64,000 nucleotides of DNA, from the NCBI GenBank assembly GCA_910577225.1, contig CAJTMV010000011.1:34960-98959 (forward strand), given 5' to 3'. Source of the stretch: an uncultured Eubacterium sp. (GTDB lineage: Bacteria > Bacillota > Clostridia > Lachnospirales > Lachnospiraceae). The notes under the pieces are model-generated. The model worked only from the letters and a program-made list of their open reading frames with translations, did not search any database and was not told the DNA's origin. Of this stretch, positions 8,417-18,079 are shown one piece after another. The position numbers and the translations under genes were made by a program. Positions within the stretch are counted from its first letter, which is position 1; each line of letters begins with the position of its first letter.

Positions 8417-9087
8417 CAGACAGTATGACAGATGTTTTAATTGTGGAAGATCATCAGGAACTGGCGCAGCTGCTGCAAAGATTTCTGATTGCGGAAAATT
8501 ATACCGTACGTATTGCGGGAAGCGGGGAACAGGCATTAGAGATATTTGCGTCAGACAGCGTAAAACTGGTTATTTTAGACATTATGCTGCCCGGCATGGA
8601 TGGGTTTGCGGTCTGCCGCAAAATCCGCGGTGAAGGCGACATACCGATTTTGATTGTCAGTGCAAAGGGACAGAAAGAAGATCAGCTGTGCGGCCTTATG
8701 TCCGGGGCGGACGATTATATTGAAAAGCCTTATGATATCGATATTATGCTGGCAAAGATCCGTAATATATTTAAACACAGATATTCGCAGGATGAGATTA
8801 CCGACGGGAATCTTTGCCTGAATAAAATCAGACGGACGGTATATAAAGACGGCTTGCAGATAGAACTGACAGCAAAGGAGTTTGAGCTGCTGCAGCTTTT
8901 GATGGAACAAAAAGGAAAGGCGCTGCGCAAAGAGTATCTGTTTGGGAAAGTCTGGGGGATGGACAGTTTTTCCGAGCCGCAGACGCTTACCGTACATATC
9001 AGGCTGCTCAGACAAAAGATCGAAGAAGATCCCAAACGTCCGAAACGGATTGTTACAGTCTGGGGCATCGGGTATCAGTTTTTGTAA
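8410..9087 (+). CDS. OmpR-family response regulator
   Basis: A 225-residue two-component regulator. The receiver domain (1-120) has the acidic pocket DVLIVEDH, the phospho-acceptor Asp in VILDIMLPGMDG, Ser in LIVSAKG and the conserved Lys in EKPYDID. The C-terminal winged helix (130-225) ends with the DNA-contact segment LTVHIRLLRQKIEEDP. It probably controls the upstream transporter genes. The start at 8410 overlaps the ATPase stop; an internal ATG at 8425 is possible, but neither has a strong ribosome site. The sensor kinase follows 30 nt later. Confidence 0.92.
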   Translation: MVTDSMTDVLIVEDHQELAQLLQRFLIAENYTVRIAGSGEQALEIFASDSVKLVILDIMLPGMDGFAVCRKIRGEGDIPILIVSAKGQKEDQLCGLMSGADDYIEKPYDIDIMLAKIRNIFKHRYSQDEITDGNLCLNKIRRTVYKDGLQIELTAKEFELLQLLMEQKGKALRKEYLFGKVWGMDSFSEPQTLTVHIRLLRQKIEEDPKRPKRIVTVWGIGYQFL

Positions 9088-9117
9088 CAGGCAGTCAGAA
9101 CAGGGAGTCGGAACTAT

Positions 9118-10380
9118 ATGAAAAGCTATTACAGATTTACTGCAGTTGTCGTATGGATAACTGCAGTCATTTTTATAGGTGCAAATTTCAATATGCGTAA
9201 TGCCGGACAAAACAGGCAGGGACACATGTATCGCGTAGAGGCGTCAAGGCTTGCAAAAGAAATTCAAAAAAATGGGTATGAGAATATCGATTTGTCCGGT
9301 TATGCATGGATTCGTCATGTGGAACGCTGTACGGATATACAAAGTGCAGCGCCCGGCGCACTGCGGCAATTTTTTGAAGGGACAGGCAGCGATTATATGA
9401 TTCGTCTGATCCAGGGCACATTTTACCGGTTTGATTATACCGTATACACTACGGATGCGTACAGGCATATGACAGTCGTGACAAACCTGTCGCTGGCGGC
9501 GATGAGTCTGACGATTGTCTGCGTCCTTTGGTATATCAGACAAAAGATCGTCAAACCTTTTGAAGCGATGAAAGATATGCCATACGAGCTGTCCAAAGGA
9601 AGACTGACCGTATCGCTGCCGGAAAATAAAAATCGTTTTTTCGGCAGATTTGTCTGGGGAATGGATTTGCTTCGGGAGAATATGGAACAGCAGAAAAAAC
9701 GGGAGATAAAATTGCAGCGGGCGCAGAAAACACTCGTATTGTCCGTGTCGCATGATATTAAAACGCCGTTGTCCGCAATCAAATTATATGCAAAAGTAAT
9801 TTCCAGACATTTGTATGAAAAGGAAGAGCAGCTATGCGGCATCGCGGAAAATATTCAGGCGAAGGCCGACGAAATCGGCGGATTTGTCACGCAGATGATC
9901 CGGGCGTCAGGAGAGGATTTTTTAAATATTGAAGTAAGTAAAGAAGGATTTTATTTATCGCAGCTTGTCAAAAAGACGACGGTTTATTATGAAGACAAAT
10001 TAAGGCTTTTGCATACGGAATTTTTTGTCGGGAACTATGTCGACTGCATGTTAAAGGGGGACTTTGACCGGAGTGTGGAAGTGCTGCAGAATATTATGGA
10101 AAACGCGGTAAAATATGGAGATGGAAGAAGGATTGCGATAGAGTTTTTAGAAGAAGAGGATTGTGTGCTTGTAACGATAAAAAACAGCGGCAATTCGCTG
10201 CCGGATACGGAGCTTTTACATATTTTTGACAGCTTCTGGCGCGGTTCCAATACCAGGGACAGCGCAGGCAGCGGTCTGGGACTGTATATCTGCCGCAGTC
10301 TGATGCAGCGGATGGACGGGGATATCTTTGCCAGAGTACAGGGAAACGATATGTGTATTACAGCCGTTTTTCGAAAATAA
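9118..10380 (+). CDS. Sensor histidine kinase
   Basis: A 420-residue membrane kinase partnered with the regulator upstream. TM1 spans about 6-24, a small extracellular loop of about 95 residues follows, and TM2 lies near 123-143. A linker is followed by the dimerisation/phospho-acceptor helix with the H-box VSHDIKTPLSAI, then the ATPase domain with the N-box IMENAVKYGDG and G-box GSGLGLYICRSL. The sensing loop is longer than in BceS-type intramembrane kinases but shorter than in PhoR-type sensors. It is likely to sense the transporter substrate or transporter state (inference from gene order). Confidence 0.9.
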   Translation: MKSYYRFTAVVVWITAVIFIGANFNMRNAGQNRQGHMYRVEASRLAKEIQKNGYENIDLSGYAWIRHVERCTDIQSAAPGALRQFFEGTGSDYMIRLIQGTFYRFDYTVYTTDAYRHMTVVTNLSLAAMSLTIVCVLWYIRQKIVKPFEAMKDMPYELSKGRLTVSLPENKNRFFGRFVWGMDLLRENMEQQKKREIKLQRAQKTLVLSVSHDIKTPLSAIKLYAKVISRHLYEKEEQLCGIAENIQAKADEIGGFVTQMIRASGEDFLNIEVSKEGFYLSQLVKKTTVYYEDKLRLLHTEFFVGNYVDCMLKGDFDRSVEVLQNIMENAVKYGDGRRIAIEFLEEEDCVLVTIKNSGNSLPDTELLHIFDSFWRGSNTRDSAGSGLGLYICRSLMQRMDGDIFARVQGNDMCITAVFRK

Positions 10381-10395
10381 AATTTTATACCAGCC

Positions 10396-10424
10396 TTGAC
10401 CCGCTCTTTCAGGATGAGTATAAT
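10396..10424 (+). promoter_or_regulatory. Strong sigma-A promoter for the chemotaxis receptor
   Basis: TTGACC (10396-10401), N17, TATAAT (10419-10424), with the start codon 46 nt downstream behind AAAGGAG. Confidence 0.85.
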
Positions 10425-10470
10425 AGATTTTAGCTTAATAAATTCAGATGAACATTAAAGGAGAAATCAG

Positions 10471-12171
10471 ATGGGAGAGGGAAAACAGGCAGAGATCGGA
10501 AAAAAAGGCCATGGGCAGGAAGCGCAGCTTCGCAGCCTGGTAAAACAGGCATTTATAACGGTAGGTATTGGCGTTGTCTTAATACTGGGGTTCGCTGTGT
10601 TTAATCTGGTCTTATCAAATATGCAGGCGGTTCAGCTGAACGCGGCGCTTGCGCTTGACCAGTACCGGGTAGGTTCCAAGACCCTGACGTATGAGGTACG
10701 TTCGTATGCGGTGACAGGTACGCAAAAATATGCGGATGCATATATGAAAGAGCTCAACGAGGATCAGAATCGTGAGAAAGCGCGCAAAGTGCTGGAAACA
10801 TGCGGACTGACCAAGAAGGAGTGGGCAAGTCTGGACGAGATTGCCGGATTGTCTGAAAATCTGGTGCCGGCTGAAGAAAGTGCGATAGAGGCGGCAGGCA
10901 AAGGAGATCTGGAGGAGGCGCAAAGACAGGTATTTAGCGAAGAGTACGCAGATGCGGTCGACCGGATCAACGCACAGACAGACGAAACAATCCGGTCGAT
11001 CAATGCCCGTAAGGAAGGTCAGCAGAAGATATTAAAGGTGGTGCAGATCGTTCTGGCTTTATTGCTGATGATATCGTTCGGGTACATTATATGGCAGATT
11101 ATCCGGATGATCCGGTTTGCGAACCACGAACTGCTGGATCCGATCAAGAAGGTATCCGATCAGATGGCGGCGCTTGCAGACGGAGATTTCAGAGAGCCGC
11201 TGGATCTCAGGGAAGACGACAGCGAGGTTGGCAGCATGGTGTCGGCGATTGCATTTATGAAGCAGAACCTGTTACATATGATTCAGGAAATTTCAGAAGT
11301 GCTCGAGAGCATGGGCAACGGCGATTATAACATCCAGCTGAAACAGGAATATGTCGGAGAATTTATCAAAATTAAAGAATCGCTGAACGTTATTATTGGC
11401 AAAATGCGCGAGACGCTGACGACTTTAAAAGAAGTGTCTGTACAGATCGACAGCGGTTCGGAACAGCTGGCGTTTGCGGCGGAGGATCTGGCGGAAGGCA
11501 GTACAGATCAGGCCGGACAGGTATCGGAGCTGGTTCATGTATTTGAGGATATGACAGGCAGTATGGAAAATAATGTTAAAAAAGCGCAGGAATCTGTGGA
11601 TATCGCATCCAGGGCCGGTGTGACGCTGTCACAGGGCAATGCGAAAATGCAGGAGCTGAAAACGGCGATCGGAGAGATTAGCAGATGTTCGGAACAGATC
11701 GGTACGATTATCGGTACGATTGAGGATATTGCCTCCCAGACAAATCTGCTGTCGTTAAACGCGGCGATCGAGGCTGCAAGAGCCGGTGAAGCGGGCAAGG
11801 GATTTGCAGTTGTGGCGGAACAGGTAAAGAGTCTGGCGGAAGAATCCGGCAAGGCAGCCGGAAAGACGACAAAGCTGATCGAAACAGCGATTGCAGCGGT
11901 AGACAGCGGAATTGCGATTGCGGACGAAGCTGCCGCGAACATGGACGAGGTTATGATAGGAGCAAGTGCGGCAACAGAGACAATGAGTCAGATTTCTGTC
12001 ATGCTCCAAAACGATGTGGAACATATGCAGAAGGTCAGAGCAAATCTGCAGCAGGTATCTGCAGTTGTAGATAATAACTCAGCGACGTCTCAGGAAACGG
12101 CAGCTGTCAGCGAGGAGCAAAAGGCGCAGGTAGAAGCAATGGTAGAGCTGATGGACAGATTTAAATTTTAG
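10471..12171 (+). CDS. Methyl-accepting chemotaxis protein
   Basis: A 566-residue transmembrane chemoreceptor. A short charged cytoplasmic start precedes TM1 (about 27-48), then a helical ligand-binding domain (50-185), TM2 (about 189-210), HAMP (212-265) and a second HAMP-like helix pair. The long signalling coiled coil follows, with the conserved hairpin tip region IEDIASQTNLLSLNAAIEAA. The C-terminus lacks a pentapeptide receptor tether. It would pass ligand state to CheA/CheW, but no other chemotaxis gene is present. Single-gene unit with its own promoter and terminator. Confidence 0.93.
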   Translation: MGEGKQAEIGKKGHGQEAQLRSLVKQAFITVGIGVVLILGFAVFNLVLSNMQAVQLNAALALDQYRVGSKTLTYEVRSYAVTGTQKYADAYMKELNEDQNREKARKVLETCGLTKKEWASLDEIAGLSENLVPAEESAIEAAGKGDLEEAQRQVFSEEYADAVDRINAQTDETIRSINARKEGQQKILKVVQIVLALLLMISFGYIIWQIIRMIRFANHELLDPIKKVSDQMAALADGDFREPLDLREDDSEVGSMVSAIAFMKQNLLHMIQEISEVLESMGNGDYNIQLKQEYVGEFIKIKESLNVIIGKMRETLTTLKEVSVQIDSGSEQLAFAAEDLAEGSTDQAGQVSELVHVFEDMTGSMENNVKKAQESVDIASRAGVTLSQGNAKMQELKTAIGEISRCSEQIGTIIGTIEDIASQTNLLSLNAAIEAARAGEAGKGFAVVAEQVKSLAEESGKAAGKTTKLIETAIAAVDSGIAIADEAAANMDEVMIGASAATETMSQISVMLQNDVEHMQKVRANLQQVSAVVDNNSATSQETAAVSEEQKAQVEAMVELMDRFKF

Positions 12172-12180
12172 AATTAACAG

Positions 12181-12228
12181 AAAAACAGCGAATGTGACTG
12201 GATTTTCCAGCCGCATTCGCTGTTTTTC
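12181..12228 (+). terminator. Terminator after the chemotaxis receptor gene
   Basis: AAAAACAGCGAATG (12181-12194) pairs with CATTCGCTGTTTTT (12214-12227), with further pairing inside the loop, and ends in a T run. Confidence 0.88.
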
Positions 12229-12405
12229 CATAAAGGTGCGCCGTCTGCCAGCCTGCGGTTATCCGGCCGCTTTTGATACGGATTGGCAGAAACCGGAAGT
12301 TTATCTGGAGACAGACGACAAAATTCGAAGGACAAACCGGGGAAGGTTTGCTAAAATAATGACTCATGCATTTCTGATCGTCTGATAAAAGGAAGGAGAA
12401 ACAGG

Positions 12406-13335
12406 ATGAATTATTTTGATTGTCATGCAGATACGTTAACGGAACTCTCATCGTCGGAAAATCTGATGCAGAATACCTGCTGTCTGGATCTGGCAAGAGT
12501 TCGTGGCTTTGCGGATCATTATACGCAGATCTTTGCGGTCTGGCGCGATCAGGAGGAGATGCCGGCAGACGCACGAGAGAAGGAAGAGATTTTCCAGGGA
12601 CTGTATGAACATGCCGTGCGGCTGCTGCTGGAGCAGTCGGCCTATGCACAGTGGTGTACGGATGCGTCGGATATGCGTAAAGCGCATGAAGAGGGAAAAG
12701 CGGCGGTCTTTCTGGCGGTGGAAGATTTGTCTGTGATGGGCGGTTTTGTAGACCAGATTCGTGATCTCGGATTTCGGTTCGCGATGCTGACCTGGAATTA
12801 TGAAAATACATATGGATGCGGCGCAGTTACCGATCAGACGAAGGGACTGACCAAAGAAGGGCGCTTACTTGTAGAAAAACTGATGCAGCAGCAGGTGGTG
12901 CCGGATCTTTCGCACTTATCGGACCAGGGGGTGGAGGATGTGTTTCAGCTGACCGATCGGCCGGTTATCGCGTCGCATTCCAACGTGCGTGAAATCTGCC
13001 GGCATCCGCGCAATCTCAACCGGGAGCAGATCCGAGAACTGATTCGCAGAAAAGGACTGCTGGGAATTAATTTTTACAAGGAATTTGTAGGGAAACGGTT
13101 TGAAATCAAAGATTTGTTCAGACATATCGATGAGGTACTGACGCTGGGCGGAGAAGATATATTAGCGATTGGCAGTGATTTTGACGGCTGCGGAAATCTG
13201 CTGGTACATGGCATTGCCGGCGTGCAGTCGATTCCGGCTCTTGCGTCAGAGGCGGAGCGTGCATTTGGACATGCGGTGACGGAAAAAATATTTTGGAAAA
13301 ATGCCGAAAGATTTGTGTCTGAAAATGTTGTCTGA
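12406..13335 (+). CDS. Membrane dipeptidase (peptidase family M19)
   Basis: A 309-residue zinc-dependent dipeptidase of the renal-dipeptidase superfamily, a TIM-barrel amidohydrolase. Metal ligands are seen in the N-terminal FDCHADT, the bridging Glu in AVEDLS, and His in LSHLSD and ASHSN. GSDFDGCGN is the family's late Asp motif. Length fits the short bacterial class. It has no signal peptide, so it is probably cytoplasmic and cleaves dipeptides, including forms with D-residues. GGAAGGAG precedes the start. It is flanked by terminators and appears monocistronic. Confidence 0.92.
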   Translation: MNYFDCHADTLTELSSSENLMQNTCCLDLARVRGFADHYTQIFAVWRDQEEMPADAREKEEIFQGLYEHAVRLLLEQSAYAQWCTDASDMRKAHEEGKAAVFLAVEDLSVMGGFVDQIRDLGFRFAMLTWNYENTYGCGAVTDQTKGLTKEGRLLVEKLMQQQVVPDLSHLSDQGVEDVFQLTDRPVIASHSNVREICRHPRNLNREQIRELIRRKGLLGINFYKEFVGKRFEIKDLFRHIDEVLTLGGEDILAIGSDFDGCGNLLVHGIAGVQSIPALASEAERAFGHAVTEKIFWKNAERFVSENVV

Positions 13336-13501
13336 AAAGATCATATGAAAATAGTGCACAAAAGTCATTGTATGAAATTAGATAGAATATACAAAGTGTA
13401 AAATACCTATTGCAATATTAGACAAGAAATTGTAAACTTTAATTGAAGCTAAAATAATTTACGAAAATGTAAATAAATAAGCGAAGGGAGAGCAGATAAA
13501 T

Positions 13502-16099
13502 ATGAGAAGGAGAACTTATTCCCGTTTACTGGCGGGTGCAATGGCTGTGATGCTGACAGCAGGTTCTGTCTGTACGCCGCAGGTAGTGTGGGCAGAAAAA
13601 ACAATTGCTACAGAGACAAAAACAGAAAATGTAAAGAGGGTAACCGTACATGATCCATCGATTGTCAAAGATCAGGCTACCGGTACTTATTATGTATTCG
13701 GCTCGCATATGGCGACTGCAAAATCAGACGATCTTGTGAACTGGACACAGATTGCAAAAGATTATGAATTTCCGCTGGCAGGCAAAGACGATCCGGTATA
13801 TGGCAACGTAGTGGAGAATTTTGCAGAGTCTTTCCGCTGGGCAGGCTATGACGACGGAGACTGCGCGACAACCGATTCCAAGCTGGCAGTCTGGGCGCCG
13901 GATGTATTCTGGGATGAAGCGTATGAATGGGAAGACGGCTCCAAAGGCGCGTATCTGATGTATTATACGGCATCTTCCACATGGAAGCGTTCCTGTATCG
14001 GCGTAGCGGTATCGAAGTCCATCGAAGGACCATATGCGCATCTGGATACGCTTGTATATTCCGGCATGACGTCAAAAGAAGGTACAGACGGCAACAGCAA
14101 GAGAGATACCAAATGGGATAACGATTATCTGAATTTTAAAGAACTGATTGAAAAAGGCTCCAAAGGCGGCGGTATCGACGCAGTAAGCGACGACTGGTTC
14201 AAAGAAGACGGCAGCTATAATACAGCGGTTGCTCCAAACTGTATCGATCCGGCCATTATAAAGACGACAGACGGTAAGGTATATATGTCTTATGGTTCCT
14301 GGTCCGGCGGTCTGTTTATGCTGGAAATCGATCCGAAGACGGGTCTTGCGATTTATCCGGGCACAGACGGGACAGACGCGGCATCTGGCAACCGGATCGA
14401 TCGTTATTATGGGATTCATATCGCAGGCGGCAATCCGACAGGGAATAATGTCGCGTCCGGAGAAGCTCCGTATATTACATATGACGAAGCGACCGGTTAC
14501 TATTATCTGTATGAAACATACGGCGGACTGACAAGAACCGGCGGCTACAATATGCGTCTGTTCCGTTCCAAAAACGTAACAGGTCCGTATAAAGACGCTG
14601 CAGGAAACGAAGCGCAAAACAGCTCCAAAGATACTTACAAATACGGCGTAAAGCTGATCGGAAACTATGCGTTTTATAACCAGCGCGGCTATTGTGCGGC
14701 AGGACATAATTCGGCTCTGATCGATACAGACGGCGCGCATTATCTCGTATCCCATCAAAGATTTGACGAAGGTACGGAGTTCCATGAAGTAAGAGTCCGT
14801 CAGCAGTTTATCAACGAAGACGCATGGCCGGTAACAGCCGTTTATGAAAACCGCAACGAGGCAATTGCGAATTATGCGGATGAAAAAGTCGTTGGTACTT
14901 ACGAATTTATCAATCATGGAGACGGCGAAAAAGACGGCGGCATGATTGAAAATGAAATTGTAGTCCTGAACGCAGACGGCACGGTATCCGGTGACGAAAC
15001 AGGCACATGGAAAAAGACCGATTCCAAGAAGGGTTACGATTATGTAACGATTACAATAGGTTCTGACGTCTACAAGGGCGTATTTTTCGAACAGACGACA
15101 GACCTGAATACAAAAGCGATGACATTTACGGCCATCGGCAACAATAACAAGTCCGTCTGGGGCAGTATGCTGGATGCTTCGGATGAGAAGACGGCAGAAG
15201 TAATCGCTTCCAGAATTACCGTTCCGGCTGCGACAAGAGAAAAAATTACGCTGCCGACAGAGTTAAGCGGCGCGAAGATTACCTGGACATCCAGCAATGA
15301 GGATGTAATCTCTGTGCAGGGAGAAGTAAAGTCTCAGCAGACAGAACAGGAAATTACGCTGACTGCGGAAGTTGCATACGGCACAGCTGTAAAGAAGCAG
15401 GATTTCAAGGTAAAAGTATTTGCAAAACCGTTAATGATCTATGGTTATAATTTTAATAAGACATCCGGGACAAGCGTGACAGGCTGGAGCAAGATTGGCG
15501 AAGGAAAAGACGCGACGCTGGAAGGCAGCGCGAAAGTGGTAACCGATGCTGTCAGAGGCAACGTACTGCAGATTGAAAATGAAGCAGGTGCAAAAGGCGT
15601 CAATTACTTAAGACTTCCGGCGGATACGTTTAAAAATGTAACGGATGCCGGTTATACGGTAAGTATGTGGGTAAACCTTTCCAAAGATACCTTTGAGCAC
15701 AGCGCGTTATTTGAGGCAGATTTAAAAGCGGCTTATCCAATGACCAGAATAGGCGCGAATCTGATCGGCCGTATCAACGCGGTAGATTATAGCGACGCAA
15801 ACGGCAATCAGATGGTACCGGCCGACGAATGGCATATGGTAATGTATTCTGTCGGAACAAAGGGAATTAAAGTATATCTGGACGGAGAACTGGTAGTAGA
15901 AGACGCAAAAAATCTGAGCGCATGCTTCGACACCAAAAACGACGCATGTATCCAGAACGCATCCGACGTTATGGTCGGTGCAGGACATATCTGGGGCGAT
16001 GAAGACGTACGCGGCGGCAAGTTTGATCTTGTGAAAGTATATAACGGAGTATTTACCGAAGACGAGGTGCGTTCTGCTTATCAGAAGTCGGTAAAATAA
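13502..16099 (+). CDS. Secreted GH43 arabinan endo-arabinosidase-like enzyme with Ig-like and LamG-like domains
   Basis: An 865-residue exported glycoside hydrolase. A signal peptide (about 1-31, ending VVWA) leads into a five-bladed GH43 propeller (about 45-400). General base Asp is in HDPSIVKD, the pKa-tuning Asp in CIDPAIIK and the acid Glu probably in SGEAPYI. A GH43 C-terminal beta domain (about 440-555), a short Ig-like domain (about 565-640, TWTSSNEDVISV) and a concanavalin/LamG-like domain (about 650-865) follow. It likely cuts arabinan side chains of plant pectin outside the cell; the substrate is inferred from subfamily resemblance. No sortase motif or SLH repeats are present. A shorter paralogue follows directly. 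Confidence 0.88.
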   Translation: MRRRTYSRLLAGAMAVMLTAGSVCTPQVVWAEKTIATETKTENVKRVTVHDPSIVKDQATGTYYVFGSHMATAKSDDLVNWTQIAKDYEFPLAGKDDPVYGNVVENFAESFRWAGYDDGDCATTDSKLAVWAPDVFWDEAYEWEDGSKGAYLMYYTASSTWKRSCIGVAVSKSIEGPYAHLDTLVYSGMTSKEGTDGNSKRDTKWDNDYLNFKELIEKGSKGGGIDAVSDDWFKEDGSYNTAVAPNCIDPAIIKTTDGKVYMSYGSWSGGLFMLEIDPKTGLAIYPGTDGTDAASGNRIDRYYGIHIAGGNPTGNNVASGEAPYITYDEATGYYYLYETYGGLTRTGGYNMRLFRSKNVTGPYKDAAGNEAQNSSKDTYKYGVKLIGNYAFYNQRGYCAAGHNSALIDTDGAHYLVSHQRFDEGTEFHEVRVRQQFINEDAWPVTAVYENRNEAIANYADEKVVGTYEFINHGDGEKDGGMIENEIVVLNADGTVSGDETGTWKKTDSKKGYDYVTITIGSDVYKGVFFEQTTDLNTKAMTFTAIGNNNKSVWGSMLDASDEKTAEVIASRITVPAATREKITLPTELSGAKITWTSSNEDVISVQGEVKSQQTEQEITLTAEVAYGTAVKKQDFKVKVFAKPLMIYGYNFNKTSGTSVTGWSKIGEGKDATLEGSAKVVTDAVRGNVLQIENEAGAKGVNYLRLPADTFKNVTDAGYTVSMWVNLSKDTFEHSALFEADLKAAYPMTRIGANLIGRINAVDYSDANGNQMVPADEWHMVMYSVGTKGIKVYLDGELVVEDAKNLSACFDTKNDACIQNASDVMVGAGHIWGDEDVRGGKFDLVKVYNGVFTEDEVRSAYQKSVK

Positions 16100-16144
16100 C
16101 AGATATGAAGTGAGAATGGCTCGAAATCACAGACGTTAGCAGGG

Positions 16145-16187
16145 AAAAACCGTATGATCCAGTCATGGCGCTGGTCATACGGTTTTT
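16145..16187 (+). terminator. Terminator between the two GH43 genes
   Basis: AAAAACCGTATGATCCAG (16145-16162) pairs with CTGGTCATACGGTTTTT (16171-16187) with one bulged base and a T run. The second GH43 gene begins only 26 nt later, so it depends on read-through or on a promoter hidden in this gap. Confidence 0.85.
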
Positions 16188-16212
16188 TGGACGATGAAGC
16201 GGGGGGATTCGC

Positions 16213-17862
16213 ATGAAAAAGAAGATTATTTCCAGTGTGGCAACAGGCGTACTGGCTGTGGCGCTGACCGTATGTGCCGCTGCAGACAGGCCGTCTGGCG
16301 CAAACACAAAGACGGCGCCGATGAAAGAAAAGCCGGCGGTGACCGTTGGATATTATGATATCAGCAGGGTAAGCGCACACGATCCATCGATTGTAAAAGA
16401 TATGGATACCGGGACGTATTATGTATTTGGCAGCCATCTTGCAACGGCAAAATCAGACGATCTTGTGAACTGGACGCAGATAACGACCGATTATAAAAAA
16501 ACGAAAGATCATCCGATATACGGGAATCTGGCTGAAAACCTGGCAGAATCCTTTGCATGGGCCGGTCACAACGACGGGGACTGTCTGGGCGGGTTTGCAG
16601 TCTGGGCGCCGGATGTACACTGGTTTGATGAATATGAATGGGAAGACGGCAGCAAGGGCGCGTATCTGTTGTACTATAGCGCTTCTTCTACCTGGCGCAG
16701 ATCCTGTATCGGATTTGCGGCGTCCAAAACGATCGACGGTCCGTACGCATATGTGGACACGCTTATTTATTCCGGCATTACTGCCGACGGCACAATCGAC
16801 GGCGCTGGTAACCGCAATACCAAATGGGATAACGATTATCTGAATTTTAACGAGCTGCTGGAGAAAGGCTCTGCAAACGGCGGTATTGATGAAATCAATG
16901 AAAAATGGTTCCGCGGCAGCGAATATAATACGGATTATGCGCCAAACGCGATCGATCCAACGATTATCCGGGGAGCGGACGGCCATATGTATATGGTATA
17001 CGGTTCCTGGTCCGGCGGACTGTTTATACTGGAAACAGATCCCAGGACCGGTCGGGTCCTGTATCCGGGCAAAGATTCTGTAGAGGAGACATCAGGGAAT
17101 TATATCGATCGTTATTACGGATGCCATATTGCAGGCGCAAATCATGAGTCGGGAGAAGGCCCGTATATTCTTTATGACGAAGAGGCCGGATATTATTATT
17201 TGTACGAGACTTACGGCGCGCTGCAGCGAAAAGGCGGATACAATATGCGTCTGTTTCGCTCCAAAAATATCTATGGTCCGTATGTGGATGCTGCAGGAGG
17301 CAACGCGGCGGATAACGGCGTGGACAATTTTAAATACGGCATCAAGCTGATTGGCAATTATGCATTTACCGATCAGCGTGGTTACCGCGCGGCCGGACAT
17401 AATTCCGCGCTGATCGACGGCGATGGAAACCGGTATCTTGTGTATCATCAAAGATTTGATGAAGCGACGGAATATCACGAAGTCAGGGTACACCAGCAGT
17501 TTTTGAACGAAGACCAGTGGCCGGTGACCGCTGTCTATGAGAACCGAAATGAAACGATTGCAAATGTGACAGAAGAGCAGGCGGCAGGCAGCTATGAGCT
17601 GATCAACCACAGCACCGGAAATGAGACGCATATGCTCAAAACGCAGTCAGTGACGCTGCAACCGGATGGAACCGTATCCGGCGATCTGACAGGCAGCTGG
17701 AAAAAGACCGATTCTCAAAAAGGGTATGATTATGTGACGATAGAGGCAGGGGATCTCATATATAAGGGAATATTTTTCGAGCAGACAGATGACAGCAATG
17801 AAAAAGTAATGACATTTTCAGCGATTGGGAATGACAATACGTGTATCTGGGGAAGTAAATAA
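16213..17862 (+). CDS. GH43 arabinanase-like enzyme, short paralogue
   Basis: A 549-residue paralogue of the preceding enzyme, matching its propeller and GH43 C-terminal domain along the whole length but lacking the Ig-like and LamG-like domains. HDPSIVKD, AIDPTIIRG and SGEGPYI hold the three catalytic acids, and long stretches such as TAKSDDLVNWTQI are identical between the two. A hydrophobic export signal spans about 4-22 and ends LTVCAAA. The Cys could make it a lipoprotein, but the lipobox is poor. The ribosome site is an unbroken G6 run (16201-16206). Probably arose by tandem duplication and carries out the same reaction nearer the cell surface (inference). Confidence 0.87.
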   Translation: MKKKIISSVATGVLAVALTVCAAADRPSGANTKTAPMKEKPAVTVGYYDISRVSAHDPSIVKDMDTGTYYVFGSHLATAKSDDLVNWTQITTDYKKTKDHPIYGNLAENLAESFAWAGHNDGDCLGGFAVWAPDVHWFDEYEWEDGSKGAYLLYYSASSTWRRSCIGFAASKTIDGPYAYVDTLIYSGITADGTIDGAGNRNTKWDNDYLNFNELLEKGSANGGIDEINEKWFRGSEYNTDYAPNAIDPTIIRGADGHMYMVYGSWSGGLFILETDPRTGRVLYPGKDSVEETSGNYIDRYYGCHIAGANHESGEGPYILYDEEAGYYYLYETYGALQRKGGYNMRLFRSKNIYGPYVDAAGGNAADNGVDNFKYGIKLIGNYAFTDQRGYRAAGHNSALIDGDGNRYLVYHQRFDEATEYHEVRVHQQFLNEDQWPVTAVYENRNETIANVTEEQAAGSYELINHSTGNETHMLKTQSVTLQPDGTVSGDLTGSWKKTDSQKGYDYVTIEAGDLIYKGIFFEQTDDSNEKVMTFSAIGNDNTCIWGSK

Positions 17863-17873
17863 CAAAAACAGCG

Positions 17874-17908
17874 ACAGGGCAGGAAAATCGTTTCCTGTTC
17901 TGTTTTTT
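17874..17908 (+). terminator. Terminator after the second GH43 gene
   Basis: An imperfect stem ACAGGGCAGGAAA / TTTCCTGTTCTGT, closed through G-T pairs, is followed by TTTTTT. Confidence 0.8.
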
Positions 17909-18079
17909 GCGCGGCAGACAGGCGGTGCGGGCCTGTCCGTATCCCCGGTACCGGCCTGCGATCGATTTTCTGTTTCTGCATCTGGCATAAATCGAAAAAT
18001 AGTATGGTCATGGCTTTTAAAAAGTGGTATGATAAAAATGCCCAAAACCAGGCAAGTATGAAAAAAGGAGCACATAATT

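Noticed and set aside
16201..16206. G6 tract before the second GH43 gene as a phase switch
   Set aside because: Six bases are too short to slip often; it probably just serves as the ribosome site.
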